Assembly: GCF_024105655.1 (NCBI RefSeq)
Contig: NZ_JAAAMH010000015.1
Location: 16,714-80,713 of the forward strand
Reading direction: 5' to 3'
Source of the DNA: Aliihoeflea sp. 40Bstr573
GTDB taxonomy: Bacteria; Pseudomonadota; Alphaproteobacteria; Rhizobiales; Rhizobiaceae
Length of the DNA: 64,000 nucleotides
Under the pieces are notes generated by a model. It was given only the letters and a program-made list of their open reading frames with translations. It did not search any database and had not been told where the DNA came from. Below, one piece after another: positions 7,716-16,215 of the stretch. The translations under genes were made by a program, and so were the position numbers. Every line of letters begins with the position of its first letter. Positions within the stretch are counted from its first letter, which is position 1.

Positions 7716-8633
7716 ATGCGACTGACACGCAGAAATGTGCTCAACGGCCTTGCCACGTCGGGATTGTTGCTGACGGTTCCCGCGCTTGCCGTGCGCGCGG
7801 GGGCGCAGGAACTGTCCGTCGGCGATAGGAAGCTGATGACCGTCAGCGACGGCAAGCTCCAATTGCCACTCGCGTTCTCCTTCCCGGATGCCCCGCAGGA
7901 CGAGCTTGCTTCCTTGCTGGCGGCCAACGACTTGCCGGCAGACATGCTGCAGCCCGACTGCAACGTGACCGTCCTGCGGTCCGGCGATCGGACGGCGATC
8001 TTCGACGTCGGCGCGGGCGCAAGCTTCATGCCGACGGCTGGCGAACTGCTCGCCAATCTGGAAGCCGAGGGTATCGACCCAGCCGACGTCACCGACGTCG
8101 TCTTTACCCATGCCCATCCGGATCATCTGTGGGGATTGACGGACGACTTCGACGAACTCGTTTTCCCCGAGGCCAACTACCACATCGGCCAGGCGGAGTG
8201 GGACTACTGGTCGGCAGAGGACACGCTGACGAAGGTCCCGGAAAACATGCAGAGCCTCGTCGTGGGAGCACAGAACCGGTTCGAGTTCATCGCCGATCGC
8301 GTGAACTTCATCGCGCCCGGCGCCGAAGTCCTTCCAGGCATCGAGGCGATGGACACCAGCGGCCATACGCCGGGCCATCTGTCATTCATCGTCCACGGGC
8401 CAGACCCGGTCATGATCCTCGGCGATGCCCTGTCCAACTCCGTCATTTCCGTCGAACAGCCGGACTGGCTGGCGGGAATGGACCAGGACCCGCAAAAGGC
8501 CATCGAGACCCGCAAAATACTGCTGGACCGATTGGCGACCGACCGCATTCGGCTGATCGGCTATCACTTTCCTAACCCCGGAGCCGGCCGTATCGAGAAG
8601 TCTCAGGCAGGTTTCGTATACGTCGCGGCGTAG
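7716..8633 (+). CDS. Tat-exported metallo-beta-lactamase-fold hydrolase (SoxH-like)
   Basis: This is a 305-residue MBL-fold protein. The start at ATG 7716 gives a canonical twin-arginine signal (RLTRRNVLNG) and sits six bases after AGGGAGG; upstream in-frame starts at 7683 and 7710 have no such spacing. The metal-binding motif is HAHPDHLWG, with further ligands in SGHTPGH and GDAL and a late GYHFPNP. The family includes SoxH and glyoxalase II-like thiol-ester or persulfide hydrolases. Its neighbours suggest a periplasmic role with sulfur compounds, but the substrate is unknown. Confidence 0.85.
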   Translation: MRLTRRNVLNGLATSGLLLTVPALAVRAGAQELSVGDRKLMTVSDGKLQLPLAFSFPDAPQDELASLLAANDLPADMLQPDCNVTVLRSGDRTAIFDVGAGASFMPTAGELLANLEAEGIDPADVTDVVFTHAHPDHLWGLTDDFDELVFPEANYHIGQAEWDYWSAEDTLTKVPENMQSLVVGAQNRFEFIADRVNFIAPGAEVLPGIEAMDTSGHTPGHLSFIVHGPDPVMILGDALSNSVISVEQPDWLAGMDQDPQKAIETRKILLDRLATDRIRLIGYHFPNPGAGRIEKSQAGFVYVAA

Positions 8634-9728
8634 TCACTCGGCCGGTTCGACGTCATGCGACCGGAATGCCGAAAATGGCGAACCCTCGAGGAGATACGAC
8701 AAGCCGAGCCGCGCGCCGATCGCGATCGACAGCAGAACGAAGGGCGCCGATATCGCCAAGGTCGAAACGGCCGAGATGCCCTGACCGATGGTGCATCCCA
8801 TGGCGAACACGCCGCCGATGCCCATCAATGCGCCGCCGAGCAGATGGCGACTGAGTTCGCGGGCATCGTCGCACGCTTCCCACCGTATGTCGCGTTTCAG
8901 CAAGGCGCACACGGCCGCGCCGATGGCAACTCCAATGACCAGCCCGACGCCATAGTCGGGATAGACGCCCGTGAAGGCGATCGCCTGGAGGAGCGTGTCT
9001 GCAACGGGAACGACGAACGAGCCGGATTCGAGCTGGACGATATCGAAGGAATGGCGCGAGGCGATCGTCGTCGCCCACCAGCCGAAGGTGATGACAAGAC
9101 CAATGACGGTCCCCGTGATCATCGACCCGGCTTTGCGTCGATACCGCGCGTCGGCCATGATCCAGGACAGCATGGCGAAGACCACGATCGCGGCGACGAT
9201 GAGGTCAAGGTCGCGCCCGGCGAGCGTGCTGGCGATGGCACCAAGCGACTGGCCGCCGACCGAAGACAGGTCGTAGGCGTTGTTGTCCGATGCGACGACG
9301 CGGAATTGCGCAATGAGCCCTTTTTGAGTGCTGAGCGCTGCGAGGCCCAGGACGATCAGGACGATCAGTGACCTGAGACTGCCGCCGCCCAGTCGCACCA
9401 GTGCGCCGAAGCCGCAGGTTCCCACCAGCGCCATTCCGACGCCGAAGGCGAGGCCTCCACCGATTGCACCGACGAGCGCCAGATCCGAACGAACGTAGAA
9501 GCTTGAAGATGCGTCGACATAACCGGCTGCCTGAAGGGCCTGCGTCGAGATAAGGGCGACAGCGGCGGCAAGCGCCCAGGTGCGCAGGCCCGAACTGTCA
9601 CCCGCATACCAATGGCGTTCGAATGCCGACATGGTGCAAAAATGATTGCGCCGGGCCGCAAAGCCCATGACGCATCCTCCCAGGATGCCGGCCAGGACGA
9701 GAAACCACGGCGATGATGCCAATTCCAT
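8634..9728 (-). CDS. soxT: YeeE/YedE-family sulfur transporter SoxT
   Basis: This 364-residue integral membrane protein has about nine to ten hydrophobic helices and the two-fold repeated cysteine-containing loops of the YeeE/YedE (DUF395) family: RRNHFCTMSAFE near the N-terminus, LVGTCGFGALVRLGGG, and AMGCTIGQGISAVS in the C-terminal half. Family members import thiosulfate or related sulfur compounds. The ATG at 9728 is preceded by GGGAGG. It is the last gene of a minus-strand soxS-soxR-soxT set, which matches the sox clusters of Phyllobacteriaceae. It may supply an intracellular inducer to SoxR; that link is inferred. Confidence 0.9.
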   Translation of the reverse strand: MELASSPWFLVLAGILGGCVMGFAARRNHFCTMSAFERHWYAGDSSGLRTWALAAAVALISTQALQAAGYVDASSSFYVRSDLALVGAIGGGLAFGVGMALVGTCGFGALVRLGGGSLRSLIVLIVLGLAALSTQKGLIAQFRVVASDNNAYDLSSVGGQSLGAIASTLAGRDLDLIVAAIVVFAMLSWIMADARYRRKAGSMITGTVIGLVITFGWWATTIASRHSFDIVQLESGSFVVPVADTLLQAIAFTGVYPDYGVGLVIGVAIGAAVCALLKRDIRWEACDDARELSRHLLGGALMGIGGVFAMGCTIGQGISAVSTLAISAPFVLLSIAIGARLGLSYLLEGSPFSAFRSHDVEPAE

Positions 9729-9794
9729 GCAATCCTCCCAGATCGTCAGCAGCCGTTCGTTTTGACCGCGCCCCTCCAAGCGCGACCCCTCCTG

Positions 9795-10175
9795 TCAGCC
9801 CGGCGATCTCACCGGCGCGCAAAACAGGTCGTAGAGCGTCGAGATGACCGACGATACTTCCTTGCTGGCGATCGAATAGTAGATCGTCCGCCCATCGCGT
9901 CGTGTGTTGACCAGGCGGTCGAAGCGCAGTCGCGCGAGCTGCTGCGACACGGCGGCCTGCGGCATCTTCATGATGTCTTCCAATTCGGAAACGGACTTCT
10001 CTCCTTCCGCGAGAAGACAAAGAATGAGCAGCCGGTTCTCGTGGGCCAGGGCCTTCAGGAGTTCGCTCGCCTTGCGCGCCTGATCGAGAAGTTTTTCGAA
10101 CTCCTCGGGCGTCTGATCGGCACTCAACTTCGGCAGGCTCATGGGGTCGTTCCGCAAATACGCAATTTCGGCCAT
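9795..10175 (-). CDS. soxR: ArsR-family repressor SoxR
   Basis: This 126-residue winged-helix regulator controls sox operons. The ArsR core is clear: LLKALAHENRLLILCLLAEGEKSV, then an HTH recognition region at MKMPQAAVSQQLARLR and a beta-wing at RRDGRTIYYS. One Cys is in the first helix (LILCLL) and one near the C-terminus (LFCAP), candidates for sensing sulfane or thiol state. The ATG at 10175 has GGGAG about eight bases upstream; a longer start at 10202 overlaps soxS and has no ribosome site. Homologues repress the sox genes by binding the soxS-soxV and soxW-soxX intergenic regions. Confidence 0.93.
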   Translation of the reverse strand: MAEIAYLRNDPMSLPKLSADQTPEEFEKLLDQARKASELLKALAHENRLLILCLLAEGEKSVSELEDIMKMPQAAVSQQLARLRFDRLVNTRRDGRTIYYSIASKEVSSVISTLYDLFCAPVRSPG

Positions 10176-10191
10176 CGAGACGCTCCCGCCG

Positions 10192-10551
10192 TCAGTCGCC
10201 ATCGGGCAAGAGCGCAAGCATCTCGCCGATACGGTACCAGAAAAACTCATCGCCGACATAGCCACGAAGGCGGGCTATTTCCTTGCCGTCCTCAACGAGT
10301 ACGAAGGTCGGCGTGAACCGCTCCTTCTGCACACCCGCCAGATCCTCCGGCCAAGGCTCGGTAATGTCGACGCGGCGAAGCGGAGCGCGTTTGCCTTCGT
10401 CGGTTTTTGGCCAGGCCGGCGCGATCTCGGCATTGAACTGCGCGCACCAGACACAGCCGGGTTGTTCCAGCATCAAGAGCTCCGCGGCACGAAGGGGGCC
10501 AGGAAAGAAGACTGCCGCGGCGAGCATCGCGCTGGTCCAGATCAGGCGCAT
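10192..10551 (-). CDS. soxS: Periplasmic thioredoxin SoxS
   Basis: This is a 119-residue exported thioredoxin with a signal peptide (about 1-22, ending PLRAAE) and the redox motif CVWC in EQPGCVWCAQF. In Paracoccus, SoxS reactivates SoxYZ by reducing the carrier cysteine. The ATG at 10551 is favoured over the adjacent GTG at 10554 because GGAG lies six bases upstream. The gene starts the minus-strand soxS-R-T unit, and soxV diverges from it across an operator-like palindrome. SoxV probably feeds electrons to it. Confidence 0.92.
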   Translation of the reverse strand: MRLIWTSAMLAAAVFFPGPLRAAELLMLEQPGCVWCAQFNAEIAPAWPKTDEGKRAPLRRVDITEPWPEDLAGVQKERFTPTFVLVEDGKEIARLRGYVGDEFFWYRIGEMLALLPDGD

Positions 10552-10568
10552 CACGGACTCCAGTTAAG

Positions 10569-10584
10569 ATATGGATTGCCATAT
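10569..10584. promoter_or_regulatory. Candidate SoxR operator, soxS-soxV intergenic
   Basis: A perfect inverted repeat, ATATGG-ATTG-CCATAT, lies 18 bp before soxS and 77 bp before soxV. Homologous SoxR proteins bind the soxS-soxV and soxW-soxX gaps, and this is the only strong dyad in the first of these. Confidence 0.75.
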
Positions 10585-10660
10585 ATATTGTTTATTGCAT
10601 ACTTGGCTTCAGGTCGAGAGGAGCGGAGGCACCTGATGTTTCCGACGGCCAGGGAGTCAC

Positions 10661-11395
10661 ATGCTCGATATCAGCCTTGGCGGCGCGCTCGTCGCCGGTC
10701 TTCTGTCTTTCGTTTCGCCATGCGTCTTGCCGCTGGTGCCACCCTATCTCGCCTGGCTTGCTGGCGTGAGTTTCGACGAGTTGCGCGACGAGGAGCCCGG
10801 CAGCGCGCAGCGCCGACGCATCGTCATGTCGGCACTGGCATTCGTCCTCGGCTTCTCGACCGTTTTCGTGGCGCTGGGCGCAACGGCCAGCGTTGTCGGC
10901 CGAACGATCGCGCAGCATTTCGACACGCTCGCCATGATCGCAGGTGTGCTGATCCTGATAATGGGCCTTCATTTCCTGGGGGTGTTCCGCATCGCGTTCC
11001 TGTATCGCGAGGCTCGGGTGCAGGTCGCGCGAAAGCCGGCGGGACTCGTCGGTGCGTTTCTGATCGGGCTTGCGTTTGCCTTCGGGTGGACGCCCTGCGT
11101 CGGCCCCGTCCTTGCCGCCATCCTGTTTGTCGCCGGCAGTGAAGGCACAGCGGCGCGCGGAGCGCTGCTGCTCGCGGTCTATTCGCTGGGGATCGGCATC
11201 CCGTTCCTCCTGGCGGCCGCGTTTGCAAGCCGCTTCCTGAACTGGGCAGCGAAGTTCAAGCGACACATGGGAACGGTCGAGAAGGCGATGGGCGGATTGC
11301 TGGTCTTGACCGGCATCCTTTTCATGACCGGCCAGATGTCGGTCATCTCGTTCTGGCTTCTGGATACGTTCCCGATCTTTCAAACCATCGGATAG
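10661..11395 (+). CDS. soxV: CcdA-like membrane electron transporter SoxV
   Basis: This 244-residue protein has six predicted membrane helices and the CcdA/DsbD-beta cysteine motifs SPCVLPLVPPYL (helix 1) and TPCVGPVLAAIL (helix 4). SoxV moves electrons from cytoplasmic thioredoxin to periplasmic SoxS and SoxW, which keep SoxYZ active. It is the first gene of the plus-strand sox operon, followed 9 bp later by soxW. GGGAG precedes the start. Confidence 0.95.
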   Translation: MLDISLGGALVAGLLSFVSPCVLPLVPPYLAWLAGVSFDELRDEEPGSAQRRRIVMSALAFVLGFSTVFVALGATASVVGRTIAQHFDTLAMIAGVLILIMGLHFLGVFRIAFLYREARVQVARKPAGLVGAFLIGLAFAFGWTPCVGPVLAAILFVAGSEGTAARGALLLAVYSLGIGIPFLLAAAFASRFLNWAAKFKRHMGTVEKAMGGLLVLTGILFMTGQMSVISFWLLDTFPIFQTIG

Positions 11396-11404
11396 GAGGT
11401 TCGC

Positions 11405-12001
11405 ATGATTAAGTCCATGATCGGCCTGGCCTTTGCGGCATTCGCCTTAGTCATCGCGCCTGCCGCCGCGGCGGAAGTCGGAGAGGATGGCCTCCACAAG
11501 CAGTCATGGTTTGCGATGACATTCCGCGACATTGCCGAGGACATGGAACAGGCGCGGTCGGAGGGCAAGCGCCTCGCGATCACGTTCGAGCAGCGCGGAT
11601 GCATCTACTGCGCGAAGATGCACGAAGACATCCTGTCCGACCCTGAAGTTCGCGATTACCTCGAAGAGAACTTCATGATCGTCCAGTACAACATGTTCGG
11701 CGATGAAGAGGTGACTGACCTCGATGGCGAAGCGCTCACCGAGAAGACCGCCGCGCGCAAATGGGGCTATGTCTTCACGCCAACCGTCGTTTTCCTGCCC
11801 GAGAATGCTCCAACGGAGGCCACGACCGTGCGCGATGCAGCGGTCGCGACCATGCCCGGCGCATTCGGGAAGTGGACGTTCCTCAACATGTTTCGCTGGG
11901 TCAAGGAGAAGGGCTACGAAAGCGACGAACACTTCCAGACCTACCATGCACGCATCATCCAGGAACTGCGCTCCGAGGGCCGGCTCGACGCCGAAGAATG
12001 A
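11405..12001 (+). CDS. soxW: Periplasmic thioredoxin SoxW
   Basis: This 198-residue secreted thioredoxin has a signal peptide (1 to about 22) and the active-site motif CIYC (QRGCIYCAKMHED, about 63-66), with a cis-Pro at FTPTVVF. SoxW accepts electrons from SoxV; in Paracoccus it is not essential for thiosulfate oxidation in the presence of SoxS. AGGAGG precedes the start. The conserved aromatic and acidic pattern of the SoxW family continues to the C-terminus (WVKEKGYESDEHFQ). Confidence 0.93.
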   Translation: MIKSMIGLAFAAFALVIAPAAAAEVGEDGLHKQSWFAMTFRDIAEDMEQARSEGKRLAITFEQRGCIYCAKMHEDILSDPEVRDYLEENFMIVQYNMFGDEEVTDLDGEALTEKTAARKWGYVFTPTVVFLPENAPTEATTVRDAAVATMPGAFGKWTFLNMFRWVKEKGYESDEHFQTYHARIIQELRSEGRLDAEE

Positions 12002-12017
12002 TGCCCGCAATCGAAAC

Positions 12018-12035
12018 ATATGCAAAAATGCATAT
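12018..12035. promoter_or_regulatory. Candidate SoxR operator, soxW-soxX intergenic
   Basis: A perfect 7-bp inverted repeat with a 4-base spacer, ATATGCA-AAAA-TGCATAT, sits between soxW and soxX. It is the most symmetrical member of the ATAT-type sites in this locus and lies where homologous SoxR binds. Confidence 0.8.
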
Positions 12036-12121
12036 TTTTCGATTGATCGGCAGGGAACGCGCCGCTATCGTTGGAATCGGAGGATCGGTCGCCAGTCGGC
12101 CGAGGTCAGGGAGGAGCCCGA

Positions 12122-12586
12122 ATGCTCAGTGAATTGGCAAAGCCAGTGATGGCGGCTGCGTTCGTGCTTGCTGCTGTGCAGGCATCGGCGCAGGAGGTCG
12201 CGCCGGCCGACGTCAAGATAGCCGACTACGCGGTTGCCGAGCCCTTGACCGGCACGTCCGGCGATGCCGTCGAGGGAGCCAAGACCTTCGCCAATCGCGG
12301 CCTTGGCAACTGCCTTGCCTGTCACGCCGTATCCGCGCTCGAGACCGAGCAGTTCCATGGCAATGTCGGCCCGGCACTTGACGGGGTCGCCGACCGGTGG
12401 AGCGCCGACGAGCTGCGCGCCATCGTCGTGGACGCCAAGCAGATATTCTCCGAGGAAACCGTGATGCCGGCGTTTTACTCGCTCGACTACGGCATCACGC
12501 CGCGCAAGGACCTGGTCGGAAAGACCATCTTGACTGCGCAGCAGGTCGAGGACGTCGTCGCTTATCTGGCGACTTTGAAGGAATAG
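12122..12586 (+). CDS. soxX: Cytochrome c SoxX
   Basis: This 154-residue monoheme cytochrome is half of the SoxXA enzyme that couples thiosulfate oxidatively to the SoxY cysteine. A signal peptide covers residues 1 to about 23 (ending ASAQ). The heme site is CLACH (Cys64, Cys67, His68), and Met115 in VMPAFY is the likely distal ligand. The ATG at 12122 is preceded by GGGAGGA; an upstream in-frame TTG has no support. It is the first structural gene after the soxW-soxX operator. Confidence 0.95.
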   Translation: MLSELAKPVMAAAFVLAAVQASAQEVAPADVKIADYAVAEPLTGTSGDAVEGAKTFANRGLGNCLACHAVSALETEQFHGNVGPALDGVADRWSADELRAIVVDAKQIFSEETVMPAFYSLDYGITPRKDLVGKTILTAQQVEDVVAYLATLKE

Positions 12587-12610
12587 ATTGAGATGCGAAA
12601 GGAGGCTCAC

Positions 12611-13066
12611 ATGATGATGACCCGACGCCGTGTGCTGGCGCTCGCCGGCGGAGCGGCTGTGTTGCCGGTGCTCCAGTTCTTGCCGACATCGGCCTTTGCT
12701 TCGGTGGAAGAGACGCAGAAGATGATCGACGAGTTCGCCGGCGGCAAAGAGCTGCAGAGCGGCAAGCTCACCTTGACCGCCCCCGAAATTGCCGAGAACG
12801 GCAACACCGTGCCGATCACCGTCGAGGTCGACAGCGCCATGGAGGGCGATGATCTGGTTCAGTCGGTGATGATACTCGCCGAAGACAATCCGCGTCCCGA
12901 GGTCGCCACGTTCAATTTCACCGCCATGAGCGGTGCTGCGGCTGCCACGACGCGCATGCGCCTGGCGCGGACGCAAAATGTCGTCGCACTGGCCAGGATG
13001 GCCGACGGCACCGTCTACATGGACAAGAAGGAAGTGAAGGTCACGATCGGCGGCTGCGGCGGCTGA
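12611..13066 (+). CDS. soxY: Sulfur carrier subunit SoxY
   Basis: This 151-residue protein carries sulfur intermediates covalently on the Cys of its C-terminal GGCGG motif (Cys149), which is present and exactly terminal. A twin-arginine signal (MTRRRVLALAGG) directs Tat export as a folded complex with SoxZ. The ATG at 12611 is chosen because AAAGGAGG ends just before it; the earlier ATG at 12593 overlaps that ribosome site. The gene is followed by soxZ after 24 bp. Confidence 0.97.
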   Translation: MMMTRRRVLALAGGAAVLPVLQFLPTSAFASVEETQKMIDEFAGGKELQSGKLTLTAPEIAENGNTVPITVEVDSAMEGDDLVQSVMILAEDNPRPEVATFNFTAMSGAAAATTRMRLARTQNVVALARMADGTVYMDKKEVKVTIGGCGG

Positions 13067-13090
13067 TCGGCAATCACGGAGGATACAACA

Positions 13091-13420
13091 ATGGCAAGTG
13101 CACCCAAGCCCCGCGTCAAGGTCCCGAAGACGGCTTCGGCCGGCGAAGTCATCGCGATCAAGACCCTGATCAGCCACGAGATGGAATCGGGACAGCGCAA
13201 GGACAAGGACGGAAACGTCATCCCGCGCAAGATCATCAACAAGTTCTCCTGCACCTTCAACGACCAAGAGGTGTTTTCATGCGATCTCGATCCCGCGATC
13301 TCGGCCAATCCCTACTTCGAGTTCAACGCGAAGGTGCCTGAGAGCGGCACGTTCAAATTCACTTGGGTCGACGATGACGGTTCGGTCTACGAAGACGAGC
13401 AGAAAATCGAAGTGAGCTGA
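13091..13420 (+). CDS. soxZ: SoxY partner SoxZ
   Basis: This 109-residue protein has the SoxZ beta-sandwich signature: RVKVPKTASAGEVIAIKTLI at the start, SHEMESGQRKDKDGN, and FKFTWVDDDGSVYEDE near the end. It has no signal peptide and is expected to be exported by hitch-hiking with SoxY. It stabilises SoxY and supports docking of the other Sox enzymes. AAAGGAGG-type ribosome binding is replaced by ACGGAGGA just upstream. A stem-loop follows in the soxZ-soxA gap. Confidence 0.97.
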   Translation: MASAPKPRVKVPKTASAGEVIAIKTLISHEMESGQRKDKDGNVIPRKIINKFSCTFNDQEVFSCDLDPAISANPYFEFNAKVPESGTFKFTWVDDDGSVYEDEQKIEVS

Positions 13421-13428
13421 CCAACATT

Positions 13429-13448
13429 GCGCGGTCGATGGACCGCGC
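13429..13448 (+). other. Intercistronic stem-loop between soxZ and soxA
   Basis: A perfect 8-bp stem (GCGCGGTC / GACCGCGC) with loop GATG lies directly after soxZ. No T-run follows, so it is more likely an RNA-stabilising or processing hairpin than an intrinsic terminator. Confidence 0.6.
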
Positions 13449-13474
13449 GCCATGTTCGAGAGGGAGGAGTTCGC

Positions 13475-14335
13475 TTGGAAAAGCTCGCGCTTGCGGCAGG
13501 GACCGCACTTTGTCTGGCAATCACTGGCGTCGTCATCGTCACGGCGTCGGCCGACCCCGTCGACGATACGCTGGAGATCGACGGCGCCGAGATGATCACG
13601 CGAGCTCCCGCCCCCGAAGGTCATCCTTTCGACGAGGTCATGTCGGGCTGGTTGTTCCGCGAGGCAGAGACGCGCGCCACGCAGGAAGATTCCTTTGAGA
13701 ACCCGGGAATGCTGGCCGTCGAGCGCGGCGCGGAACTCTGGGAAACAGTCGAGGGAACCGCGGGCCAGTCCTGCGCCTCGTGCCATCAGGACGCGTCCGT
13801 CACGATGGCGAATGTCGGCGCGACCTTCCCCAGGTGGGACGCCGACAGCGGCAAGCCCATCAATGTCGAAGGTCAGATCAACAAGTGTCGCGTCGAGAAC
13901 ATGGGAGCGGAACCCTATGCGTTCGACGCGGAGCCGCAAGTGTCGTTGACCGCGTTCCTCAAGCATCAGTCGCTCGGCAAACCCGTGGCGATCGACCTGT
14001 CTGAAGGCGAGATGCAGGAATGGTGGGAGAAGGGAAAGGATCTCTACTACACGCGAACGGGCCAGCTCGATTTTTCCTGTTCCTCCTGTCACGAAGCCTC
14101 GATGGGCAAGTACATCCGCGCCGACCATCTCAGCCAGGGGCAGGTCAACGGTTTCCCGACCTATCGCTTCAACACGGGCGGCATGGTCTCGCTTCACAAT
14201 CGTTTCCGGGGCTGTATCCGCGATACGCGCGCGGAAATGCCGGCCGCCTTTTCTGACGAACTGATGGCGCTCGAGACATACGTCACTTGGCGCGGGACCG
14301 GACTGTCCGTCGAGACGCCTGCGGTCCGGCAGTAA
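13475..14335 (+). CDS. soxA: Diheme cytochrome c SoxA
   Basis: This 286-residue protein is the catalytic subunit of SoxXA, which forms the SoxY-thiocysteine-S-sulfate bond. Two heme motifs are present, CASCH and CSSCH, making it a diheme SoxA. RGCIRDTRAEMPAAF near the C-terminus holds the cysteine that becomes the persulfide ligand of the active heme. The start is inferred to be a TTG at 13475, because AGGGAGGA lies six bases upstream and the signal peptide begins there; no ATG is in a usable position. The rare start may lower SoxA relative to SoxYZ. Confidence 0.93.
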   Translation: MEKLALAAGTALCLAITGVVIVTASADPVDDTLEIDGAEMITRAPAPEGHPFDEVMSGWLFREAETRATQEDSFENPGMLAVERGAELWETVEGTAGQSCASCHQDASVTMANVGATFPRWDADSGKPINVEGQINKCRVENMGAEPYAFDAEPQVSLTAFLKHQSLGKPVAIDLSEGEMQEWWEKGKDLYYTRTGQLDFSCSSCHEASMGKYIRADHLSQGQVNGFPTYRFNTGGMVSLHNRFRGCIRDTRAEMPAAFSDELMALETYVTWRGTGLSVETPAVRQ

Positions 14336-14343
14336 ACTTCGCC

Positions 14344-14363
14344 GCCGGGGGTGTGCCCCCGGC
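14344..14363 (+). other. Intercistronic stem-loop between soxA and soxB
   Basis: A perfect GC-only 8-bp stem (GCCGGGGG / CCCCCGGC) with loop TGTG sits in the 147-bp soxA-soxB gap. It has no T-run. It could protect the upstream mRNA or partly terminate transcription before soxB. Confidence 0.6.
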
Positions 14364-14482
14364 CAATTTCGTACGATTTGCCGATCGGGACGAAGCATGC
14401 GTGTGGTCGCGCGTGCCGGCTTTCGTCGTCCGCAAATCGCCAGCACGGATTGTCCCTTTAGTGGAAATCCGAGGAGCATTCG

Positions 14483-16183
14483 ATGGCCTACTCGCGCCGT
14501 GATTTTCTCCAGTTTTCGGTCAGCGCTTCGGCGGCGCTCGCAACGGCCGGCTATCTGGGCAATTCAACCCGAGCGCTCGCGCAGCAGCGACTGACGCAGG
14601 AAGACCTCTTGCGCTTCGACAGCAAGGGGCAGGTGACGCTGCTGCACTTCACCGACGTTCACGCGCAACTCGCGCCGGTGTATTTCCGGCCGCCCGACAC
14701 CAACATCGGCGTCGGCGCCTATGCCGGCATCCCGCCGCACCTCGTCGGCGACGAGTTCCTGAAGGAGTTCGGCATCGGGCGCGGTACGCCGCTGGCCTAT
14801 GCGCATACGTTCGTCGACTACGTGGACCTGGCGCGCACCTACGGCAAACTAGGCGGCCTTGATCGGACCGCGACGCTGGTCAAGGCCATCCGCGCCGATC
14901 GAGGTGACGACAAGGTTCTCTTCCTCGATGGCGGCGACACGTGGCAGGGCTCGTACACGTCCTTGAAGACCAACGGCCAGGACATGATCGAGTGCATGAA
15001 GCTCCTGAAGCCCGACGCGATGACGGGCCATTGGGAATTCACGTTCGGCTCCGAACGCTTTCTCGAAATGGTCGAGGCGATGGGCTATCCATTTCTCGCG
15101 TCCAACGTTTTCGACAGCGAATGGGACGAGCCGGCCTTCGAGAACACGGCATTCTTCGAGAAGGGGGGCGTAAGCGTCGCCGTTATCGGTCAGGCGATGC
15201 CGTATACGCCGATCGCAAATCCCCGCTGGATGTTTCCCGAATGGTCCTTCGGCATCAGGCCCGAAGTGCTGCAGCAGAACATCGACGCCGCGCGTGAACA
15301 GGGTGCCGAGGTCGTCGTACTGCTTTCTCACAACGGCTTCGACGTCGATCGAAAGCTCGCCGGCATCCTGAACGGCGTCGACGTCATCCTGACCGGACAC
15401 ACGCATGACGCCGTTCCGGTCGCGCTCGAGGTCGACGGCACGCTCATCATGGCGTCGGGCTCGCACGGGAAGTTTCTCGGCCGCATCGACCTTGAAGTCG
15501 CGAACGGCAAGGTGACCGGCTACAGTTCTTCGCTCATTCCCGTCTTTTCCGATGTGGTCGCGCCGGACCCCGAGATGGCCGCCAAGATCGCGGAGTTTCG
15601 CGACCCGCACCGGGCCGAATTGGAGCGAGTCCTGGCTCGTACCGACTCGCTGCTTTACCGCCGCGGCAACTTCAACGGGACGTGGGACGACCTGATTTGC
15701 CAAGGCATCATCGAGGAGCGCGACACGCAGATCTCGCTTTCGCCAGGTTTTCGCTGGGGCACGACGCTTTTGCCCGGTGACGACATCACCGTGGATGATC
15801 TCTACACCGAAACATCGATGAGCTATCCCCAGGTCTACCGAAACGAGATGACCGGGGCGCAGCTCAAGGAAATCCTCGAAGACGTCTGCGACAACCTCTT
15901 CAACAAGGATCCCTTCTTCCAGCAGGGTGGCGACATGGTTCGCGTTGGCGGCATGTCCTACACCTGTGCCGTCAACGAAACGATCGGCAACCGCATTTCG
16001 GATATGCGCCTGACGGCGAGCGGCGAGCCGCTGGACGCCTCGTCAACCTATGTCGTCGGCGGATGGGCTTCGGTCAACGAGGGCGTCGAAGGACCGGCGA
16101 TCTACGATCTGATGGAAGGCTATCTGACGCGCCTCGGCACGGTGAATGTGCCGGACGAGCAATCCGTCAAGATCGTGGTGTGA
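14483..16183 (+). CDS. soxB: Thiosulfohydrolase SoxB
   Basis: This 566-residue enzyme releases sulfate from the SoxY-bound S-sulfonate group using a di-manganese site. It begins with a Tat signal (YSRRDFLQFSVSASAAL) ending near RALAQQ. The 5'-nucleotidase-type metallophosphatase motifs are present: FTDVHAQL, FLDGGDTWQGS, MTGHWEFTFG, LLSHNGFD and GHTHDAVP. GAGGAG precedes the start. Length and motifs match full-length SoxB, and SoxB is the usual marker for this pathway. Confidence 0.97.
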   Translation: MAYSRRDFLQFSVSASAALATAGYLGNSTRALAQQRLTQEDLLRFDSKGQVTLLHFTDVHAQLAPVYFRPPDTNIGVGAYAGIPPHLVGDEFLKEFGIGRGTPLAYAHTFVDYVDLARTYGKLGGLDRTATLVKAIRADRGDDKVLFLDGGDTWQGSYTSLKTNGQDMIECMKLLKPDAMTGHWEFTFGSERFLEMVEAMGYPFLASNVFDSEWDEPAFENTAFFEKGGVSVAVIGQAMPYTPIANPRWMFPEWSFGIRPEVLQQNIDAAREQGAEVVVLLSHNGFDVDRKLAGILNGVDVILTGHTHDAVPVALEVDGTLIMASGSHGKFLGRIDLEVANGKVTGYSSSLIPVFSDVVAPDPEMAAKIAEFRDPHRAELERVLARTDSLLYRRGNFNGTWDDLICQGIIEERDTQISLSPGFRWGTTLLPGDDITVDDLYTETSMSYPQVYRNEMTGAQLKEILEDVCDNLFNKDPFFQQGGDMVRVGGMSYTCAVNETIGNRISDMRLTASGEPLDASSTYVVGGWASVNEGVEGPAIYDLMEGYLTRLGTVNVPDEQSVKIVV

Positions 16184-16215
16184 ACGGCCGCGTCTGCCCC
16201 TTGACGGGCTCGGCG

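Noticed and set aside
12065..13267. Long open frame antisense to soxX, soxY and soxZ
   Set aside because: It mirrors three certain sox genes with clear motifs and ribosome sites. High GC leaves long open frames on the opposite strand.
13277..14479. Long open frame antisense to soxA
   Set aside because: SoxA has both heme motifs and a signal peptide on the other strand; the antisense product has no recognisable feature.
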